Shown here piece after piece: positions 57,752-64,000 of a stretch of 64,000 nt of DNA (its first letter is position 1; every line of letters starts with the position of its first letter). The notes below the pieces were generated by a model. The model did no database searches, was not told the origin of the DNA, and saw only the letters and a program-made list of their open reading frames with translations. The stretch spans positions 12,513,274-12,577,273 of the forward strand of contig OZ022239.1 of the NCBI GenBank assembly GCA_963978895.1. The letters are read 5' to 3'. The position numbers were made by a program, and so were the translations under genes. The stretch is from Erpobdella octoculata (taxonomy: Eukaryota; Annelida; Clitellata; Hirudinida; Erpobdellidae).

Positions 57752-58785
57752 TGCTTTATATAATAAACTGTACACAATTTTCAGTGGTTTTATACGCATG
57801 ACATGAAGCCAACTAGAAAAGTTAAAAATTAAACATATTATTAATTAAAATCAGAATAATTAAAAACAAATATTATGTATGTGAACATGCCTAAAAACAT
57901 CTTGCAGCATAATTCAATCAATCAATCAGTTGAATTTATATATCGTTATTTCCTATCGCTCAATAGCGCTCGGACACGAACTTTTAAAAAGTCTTAAGTC
58001 CTCGATGCAAAACTGTGAGAGAAGTAGATTTAGTTAGAGAAGTAGGAAGAGAGTTCCAGAGATAGGGACCAGAGTATGAAAAAGAGCGTTTAGAAAAAGA
58101 ATGCTTAATTAAAAGAAATGTGGAATGAAAAATAATTAATTTTTATAAAATCATACAAAAGATAAATTAGTGAGTGCACATTATAGTTTACACTGCTTAT
58201 AGTATAGATAGACATCATAGACAATAGACTATAGAATCTATAGATATTGACTAAAACTTAATAGATACTCTTGTCTTAGTTTAGTTATTTTAGTTTATCT
58301 AAATCTAAAATCTAATCAATCCTAAAATTAAGGACAGGTGAACTTCAAGCTATCTGCTATAAGATTTAAATTTAGATTATTTAAAATAATTGGTATTACT
58401 CCAAGAAACGAAATCTGCTCCTGAGATGAGTTTGAAAATAAAATTGATTACCTATTATTACGGATCAATCTATCGGCTATGTTTTTTTTTAATCTTTACT
58501 TTGCAACTACTAAAAAAACTAAGCCTAACTAAGCCCTAAGCCCTAAGTTTCTTCACTAAAGTTCTACTTCTACTACTCACCTGTCTAACAAATAATCATA
58601 ACACAAACACGTGGAAAGATCGTATTTATTATAAAAAACCTAATAATTGGAAATGGCAATTAATTAAATCAATGATTCATTCACAACATTCAATTTAAAA
58701 TAACAGGTGTAACTAGACATGTCGGCTAAACCTAAGTAAACAAGCACGAAGGCGGACTGAAAAATAGTGACGGCCAGTCGGAGAC
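57752..58785. other. Upstream region of SLC35E3 with repeat fragments
   Basis: 57905-58115 is a repeat-like segment starting with CAATCAATCAATCAGTTGAA and containing AGAGAGTTCCAGAGATAGGG. The rest is AT-rich and probably includes the SLC35E3 5' flank. No gene was seen. Confidence 0.4.
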
Positions 58786-58793
58786 GAAGGACC

Positions 58794-59526
58794 CATGGGC
58801 GCCCGCAGGGGGGGCAAGGAGGGAAGCGCTTGCCCCCTAGATTTCTGGTTTGAATTTTTTTAGACAAAAATAGAGAAAAAATATAATTAAAACATTTATA
58901 ATTAATTGTAATAACTTTGACTCCTTCTATTGTTATATCGATCATCATTATCTTTAAAAATGCATCCCCCAGATGCTTCCTTTTTTACTCCATTCATGTT
59001 TCTCTAAACACTTTGATGCATAAAAATTATCCAGAATCACTGATCCACCACTGGTTAAATAGTTTATTCTAAGTATAATATTTATTTTAGCTTGTATTAG
59101 TTGATAAGCTCGTGTTTAAATGGGCCTCCAAAAAAACATTACTGACGTTTTTTACTGATGAATGACTATTGTTTGATTGTCTCCTCTCATTTTCATACAA
59201 TTTTTTCTAACTTTTTCTGCAAAGCCTTAAAGGTACACACATTTCTATCAACAATGACAGTTTGGCTGTGTAGGAGATATAAACCTTTTCTACTAAAGCA
59301 TTTTTGTAATTGTCAGTGTGTTTTTAAAGCATTTTGGAATATTTATTATGATGTAAAATAAAATAAAGTTAAGTTAAATTGTACTATATATACCTAATTT
59401 TAAAAAAATTTCAAAAATTTTCTTGGGGCTCAATTTTGGGAAAAAAGAAGAAACCGGAGAGACAATATGAGACAAAAGGCGAAGAGAAAAAATAAAAGCT
59501 TGCAAAAATTCCTGCGGGCGCCCATG
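58794..59526. mobile_element. Nonautonomous hAT-type element with exact ends
   Basis: The 16-bp TIRs CATGGGCGCCCGCAGG at 58794-58809 and its exact complement ending at 59526 are flanked by the perfect 8-bp duplication GAAGGACC (58786-58793 and 59527-59534). The element is 733 bp with no transposase. Both subterminal parts carry 'gcttgc' and 'ttttttgaga'-type AT-rich text. Confidence 0.92.
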
Positions 59527-59534
59527 GAAGGACC

Positions 59535-61040
59535 TATATAACTATTTATGAGGAGGACATTGTCCCCATCCCTGGGCCTAAGGTCGCTAAAGTGCTAAAG
59601 CAATAAGTTAAGTATTTTTAATTCTAAGGCATTATTTTATTGCTGAAGTTTAATGGTTTTTTAGACGAATTCCAAAATTTCATAAACTTTTCGGCTCCGG
59701 ACTGTTTCTATCAAGCCTTTTGCATTGTTTTATAAGTTTTTCACAGTTTGGAACGTGTACACTTTTAACTTAACTAAATATATATACATTCGATTCTTAA
59801 CGGAGCGTTTGCCTAACTTAATCTGCAGAAAACTCTAAGTTACAGGCAGTGCCGGATTATCCAGTATGCCAAGTATGCCATGACGGGGGGGCCCGGTTGT
59901 GTCTGGGAAAAAAATTAGGTTAGCATATATTATTATATACGTCTTATAGTCATTAAAGGTCACTTTTTTAATCGATCTGAATACAGCGGTATACCAAGTG
60001 CCGCAGTATTTCTTCACGGTACTGTCGGTACATACCGACACCGTGGTAGAAATTTGCAGTAACCACCCAGCACTACTCTCAGTGCGCCATATGCATAATA
60101 AATATTATTTAACAACGGACGATTTCGTCTTCGAGGAAGAAAAATTCAGAAACACGAAAATAGCAAAACGCACAGGGGCTGCATTCTAAATGCATGCATT
60201 TTGGGGACATCCATTTATTATTGTCAACGAAATAGTGGGGAAGGGGATTTGAATAAGTTTGACAGTTGTTGACATGAGGGAGGGAGGAGTTCAAGATAAA
60301 TTGACGTCAACAATTTATTTTTTACAAGACTTAATCAAAAATAGGAAAGTAATAAATGCATTGTATGCCATTCAGACAGTTAGATGATGATTGATTGATA
60401 ATTTTGATTGATTGATAATTTATTGAGCGCCTTTTCCGCGGTGTTCAAAGGCGCTGTTCTTTTACGTGCCCCATGGAGAGAACGATTTTACCCCCTAAGT
60501 TTTCCATTGACGTGGGCTACTAGGCAGTGAGTGGGAGTCGAACCGTGAAGCTTTCACATTCAAGGCTAAAGCTCTACCAACTCAGCTAACCTAGCACCGA
60601 TAGATACCTACCCCCAATAACATTCAAAATACGGCACAGTTTACGATAATCGTAAACTGTGTCTCGTATTTTGATTTCTAATTAAAACTTAACTATAAAT
60701 TAAATAGATAAAACTGATTGACCTAAAATTGTAAGGTAAAACGTAAGAAGATGCTAGAAGCTAGAATATAAATTCTCAATTTGTTCATGAAGTTCAAGTG
60801 TTGATAGTCAATTTGAAATCAGTTACGAAAGACTGAAAAACTGTATTAAAAACTTATTTGTAGAACATCTAATATCTACATACGTACAATTATATATTGT
60901 TAATTATTTTTTTGTTTTTTTTTGGGGGGGGGGGTAAAATTTGTTTGACATAATTTTTTTAGGGAGTGACTGAAAGTTTGACAGTTGTTGACAAGGAGGA
61001 GGGGGTGTAACAATTTGCCTAAAAAATTTTTACATAATTA
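59535..61040. other. Intergenic stretch with one SINE
   Basis: CAGTGCCGGATTATCCAGTA at about 59847 resembles the outer end of a hAT/ZMYM-type repeat and may be the left end of the element whose relic lies at 61075-61900. The right end was not found. No genes. Confidence 0.4.
60390..60598 (-). mobile_element. tRNA-derived SINE, third family
   Basis: On the minus strand the head reads GGTGCTAGGTTAGCTGAGTT, then GGTAGAGCTTTAGCC, then B-box-like CACGGTTCGACTCCC. The body contains GGCACGTAAAAGAACAGCGC, and the tail consists of ATCAATCA repeats. It is not a functional tRNA. Confidence 0.8.
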
Positions 61041-61074
61041 ATGGACGTCCCCTTTGAGCTGTCCAAAAGCCGGG

Positions 61075-61900
61075 TCGATGAAGGCATTGAGCATCAGACT
61101 GAAGAGAAGAAACAATACTGGGTTGATGTGCTGCGGCGTGTTGTTGCGGTTATTAAATTTCGGGCGACCAAGGATGCTATTCCGAGGAGACAATAAGCTT
61201 TTGGGTTCCCCCACAATAGTAATTTTTAGGCCTGATCGAGTTATTAGCACAGCAAAGTTTGACCCATTTCTTTAAAATCACTAAAACCAGTACGGAAATG
61301 CTGGCCGTGGAGTACCATCTAACTTATCTTTGTATTTAATTCAGCTTTTAGCAGACAAGGTTCATGGAACAATTTTTTCAGAGCTTGCTAAAGCTAAGTA
61401 TTTTTTCGTATCAGTCGACTCATCTCCAGACCTCAGCCATGTTGATCAATTGACAGTCATTGTCAGGTACTTCCTGCGAGGTGAACCAGTTGAATGATTT
61501 CTCATTTTTATTTAACTTGAAAGTTACAAGGCCGAAAGTCTTGTAGATATTCTTTTGAAGTACTTCAGGAAAGAAGCCATAAAATTCAATGACTGTCGTG
61601 GACAGTCATATGATAATGCCAGCAACATGTCTGGCATGTATGGGGGTATGCAAGCGCTGCTCAGGCATGAAAATCCGCTAGCTTCTACACATCTTGCACA
61701 GACCACTCGCTGAACTTGGTTGGTGTTAGTGCTGTAGATTTTTGTGTTGATGCTGTGAGTTTCTTCAAATTTGTTCAGGTACTGTACATTTTTTTTCTGC
61801 TTCAACTCACCGATGGACGGTACTATCGGACGGTTTGTCACGTTTGCCGGAAAAAAGCTTTTCGGTAAAGTCTTTGTCAGAACCCAAGGTGGTCTGCTCG
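61075..61900 (+). pseudogene. Decayed hAT-type transposase (ZMYM1-like)
   Basis: Broken frames spell the family core: AKAKYFFVSVDSSPDLSHVD followed by QLTVIVRYFLRGEPVE (61390-61495), then ILLKYFRKEAIKFNDCRGQS, YDNASNMSGMYGGMQALL and ENPLASTHLA (61550-61700). Stops and shifts separate the blocks. The N-terminal finger region is largely unrecognisable. Similar proteins are annotated as zinc finger MYM-type 1-like in many animals. This copy is dead. Confidence 0.8.
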
Positions 61901-62109
61901 TGCCGATGCTGTTGCAGCACTGTGTGTCTGATCTGAGAAGATAAAATCGGCCTTGCTAGCTATGATTTAGCTAAATCGGTGCAGATGATGACAACCAAAA
62001 CGGTGCAACCCGACATGAAGTTAACTGCTTGACACACTCCATGGATACACTTGAGACAGCTTTTAAGTCCATCTTATGGAAAGTGATGTTTTGGACAATG
62101 TATCATTCA

Positions 62110-62280
62110 TGAACATTAGAGGTTTTTCTATCGTTTGACTCTCTTGCTCACGTTTCCTTCCCCGTTTGCTCTCCCGCTCCCGGTCGCTTTCCTGTTCTCG
62201 ATCGCTCTTTCGCTTTCGGTTGCTTTTCGTTCCCGCTTGCTTTTCCGTTCCCCTTCATTCTCCAGTTTCCAGTTCTTCAA
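62110..62280 (-). mobile_element. Helitron-like GC-rich body fragment
   Basis: In minus orientation it repeats GAGCGGGAAAGCGACC-type units and the AGAAAAACCTCTAA phrase seen at 23255-23741. It is truncated on both sides and ends directly at a CCCTAA-rich block. Confidence 0.65.
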
Positions 62281-62565
62281 AACCCTAAACTGACCCAAAC
62301 ACCAAACCCTAACCCTAACCCTAACCTAAACCTTAACCCTAACCCTAACAAACCCTAACCCTAACACCAAACTTTAACCCTAACAACAAACCCTAACCTT
62401 AAAATTAAACTTTAACCCAAACCTCAACCACCAAACCCTAACCCTAACATCAAACCTTAACCCTAACTCTAACAACAAACCCTAACCCTAACACAAACAC
62501 CAAACCCTAACCCTAACATCAAACCTTTATCCTAACCCTAACACTAAACCCAAATACCTTTTACG
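62281..62565. repeat. Degenerate interstitial telomere-like repeat (CCCTAA)n
   Basis: Runs of AACCCTAACCCTAACC are interrupted by ACACCAAA and AACAACAAA insertions across about 285 bp. The CCCTAA (TTAGGG) hexamer matches the telomere repeat of most animals except arthropods and nematodes. Confidence 0.85.
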
Positions 62566-63710
62566 ATGGGGTCTGGAGGATGTTGGCCCTACTAAGATTT
62601 TCCAAAACTGTATTTTCGGAAAAATAAATATGGAAGATGTTTTAACAATTTTTTGGGTTAAGTCCCCCCTCCGGTTATCTTAAGAGCGTGGTTTATAAAA
62701 GTTTTGTTCATCGGGCCACATCAACAGTTAAAAATTTTTCGACGTGCCGGATAGAAAATACGTAATTAATCAAACTAAAACTACATAAACTAAAATTGTA
62801 TTACATCAAAATTATATATTTGTACCTTTAATTTGTTAAAACAAAGTAATAAACTTCACGGCATAGAGTGTCAGAGTAGTGTCCAATGAAATGTAACACT
62901 TATAAAGTGTCAGCAAATCAGGCTAAAAAATATCTATTTAAGTTATCGTTTTTCAAATCCTTTATAATAATTTCACAGTGCTGGCTTGCTTGAGCCGTAC
63001 ATTGGGACCCTTTACCACTTAAAAAAAAACAATTTTCCATTATCCAATCTAGTTGAAACTTATAGGTTTATTTGTCGCTGCGGACTTTACAATGTATTTA
63101 ATTTTCAGATTGATTAAACAAACTTTGACTGAATGTTCAACAACTCTGATCTAGTGAAAAATTTATATGGTTGCTGTACAAATGAGCGGTAACAGCAATG
63201 TCATGCTTTTGATCTGCGACTGATGGTTTTTAAACGATTTCTATTGTATGACTAAAAAAATAACTTGTTATTTTTCTACGCAGAAACTATGTATGTTTCA
63301 TCTAGCTGCCATTGGTCAGCTGTATGTTAAAATTGTTTTATTTGTTATATTTTAGGGCGAAGAAAGCAGCAGTGGTAGTGGTAACCAAGTGCAAATGGGA
63401 ATCTTCAACTGCTACAGGTTTGCCAGTCAGATGTCAATAAAGCATCTTTCACGATTCACCACAAGCACTGGTGCCAGAAAAAATCGAAGGTAGAGTTTAA
63501 AAATGATGAAATTTGGCTCTTTGTAATCTGAAATTGAAAAAAATGACATAAAGAAAAAACTAATAAGATGCAAAAGCGAGTTGATTAAGCTTCAAAAGCA
63601 AAAGCTTGAACAAAAATTATGGAATATTCATTGTTAAATTAAAGTAAATATCAATAATTATTTTTTTGTCAAAGCTTAAAATTGTTTTTATTTGTCAAAG
63701 CTTCAATCTA
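62566..63710. other. AT-rich stretch with a possible small exon
   Basis: After a TATTTTAG acceptor at about 63355, a frame reads GEESSSGSGNQVQMGIF. A separate frame near 63550-63635 reads KKKLIRCKSELIKLQKQKLE, resembling the C-terminal helix of Myb/SANT-like transposon proteins. The evidence is too weak to call a gene. Confidence 0.25.
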
Positions 63711-63712
63711 TA

Positions 63713-63929
63713 TACGGGGTTGGCCAAAAAAGTGAGACGGTTTCATACAATCAAAATATTTCCAAATAAACAAAATATTACCTTGATGATCTCACTTATT
63801 AACTCTAATCATTATGATTAAATTAAGCTAATTTTCGGTCGCCATCTTTGACTTTTAGTGTGATCAAAGAATGCAACAATTAAAGAGCATAATATAGGAC
63901 CGTCTCACTTTTTTTGGCCCACCCTGTAT
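63713..63929. mobile_element. Mariner-type MITE, about 215 bp
   Basis: Left end ACGGGGTTGGCCAAAAAAGT, then GAGACGGT. The right end is the complement of ACAGGGTGGGCCAAAAAAAG followed by TGAGACGGT. TA-rich flanks on both sides fit a TA target site. The interior has no coding sequence. Confidence 0.8.
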
Positions 63930-64000
63930 ATAAAAATGACTGTTTGTCTGTGTGTTTTTCCTTTATGCATTCATCCGATTCATCCGATCGTAATGAAATT
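63928..64000 (+). mobile_element. Helitron-like 5' end, cut by the window edge
   Basis: TATATAAAAATGACTGTTTG, then TTTATGCATTCATCCGA and CCGATCGTAATGAAATT. This closely matches the 5' part of the element at 23255-23345. It abuts the MITE directly. Confidence 0.65.

Overview
This is a window of AT-rich, intron-bearing, repeat-packed metazoan chromosome. Spliced genes with GT-AG introns, tRNA-derived SINEs, cut-and-paste transposons, Helitron-like repeats, long microsatellites and a degenerate CCCTAA (TTAGGG-type) block all point to an animal. The gene set is typical of invertebrate bilaterians outside arthropods and nematodes; I cannot fix the phylum from sequence alone.

Four host genes can be assembled exon by exon, each with a continuous reading frame. 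(1) 15583-17934, minus strand: TMEM144, a multi-pass membrane protein, 10 exons, about 368 aa. (2) 32541-33739, minus: MMACHC, the cobalamin-processing enzyme, 4 exons, 248 aa. (3) 37868-54112, plus: a gp130/LIFR-type class I cytokine receptor, 15 exons, about 1066 aa. It has a signal peptide, an Ig domain, five fibronectin-III domains, one transmembrane segment and a long tyrosine-bearing tail. (4) 55895-57751, minus: SLC35E3, a nucleotide-sugar-transporter-like protein, 7 exons, 340 aa. The receptor and SLC35E3 converge with about 1.8 kb between stop codons. MMACHC and the receptor diverge across a 4.1 kb gap, about 2.2 kb of which is a Harbinger transposon. A fifth, uncertain locus (4638-6797, perhaps to 6971) is a decayed two-exon C2H2 zinc-finger ORF.

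The rest is mostly mobile DNA. 0-2.4 kb and 13.4-15.1 kb hold two internally deleted pogo/Tigger-like copies in opposite orientation. 5.1-6.3 kb holds a hAT element with an 8-bp target duplication. 10.6-13.15 kb is a nested stack: a SINE inside TA repeats, inside one hAT, inside another hAT, with 8-bp target duplications at both hAT levels. 18.8-25.6 kb holds a pogo-ended nonautonomous element, a broken non-LTR reverse transcriptase and four copies of an unclassified ~390-bp repeat, two of them inserted inside those elements. 23-28.9 kb and 50.7-51.8 kb carry Helitron-like repeats with GC-rich bodies. 33.8-36.0 kb is a Harbinger element with both of its genes open. 49.3-49.9 kb and 61.0-61.9 kb hold decayed hAT-type transposases (ZNF862-like and ZMYM1-like). 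58.8-59.5 kb is a short hAT with exact ends. 63.7-63.9 kb is a mariner-type MITE abutting another Helitron-like start.

The host genes do not form a functional cluster: they are a membrane transporter-like protein, a vitamin B12 enzyme, a cytokine receptor and a Golgi-type transporter. The best biological find is the receptor, because domain order and intron phases together reproduce the gp130 plan. The best genomic finds are the Harbinger in the MMACHC/receptor intergenic region, the nested hATs, and a minisatellite whose every unit looks like a splice acceptor plus donor.
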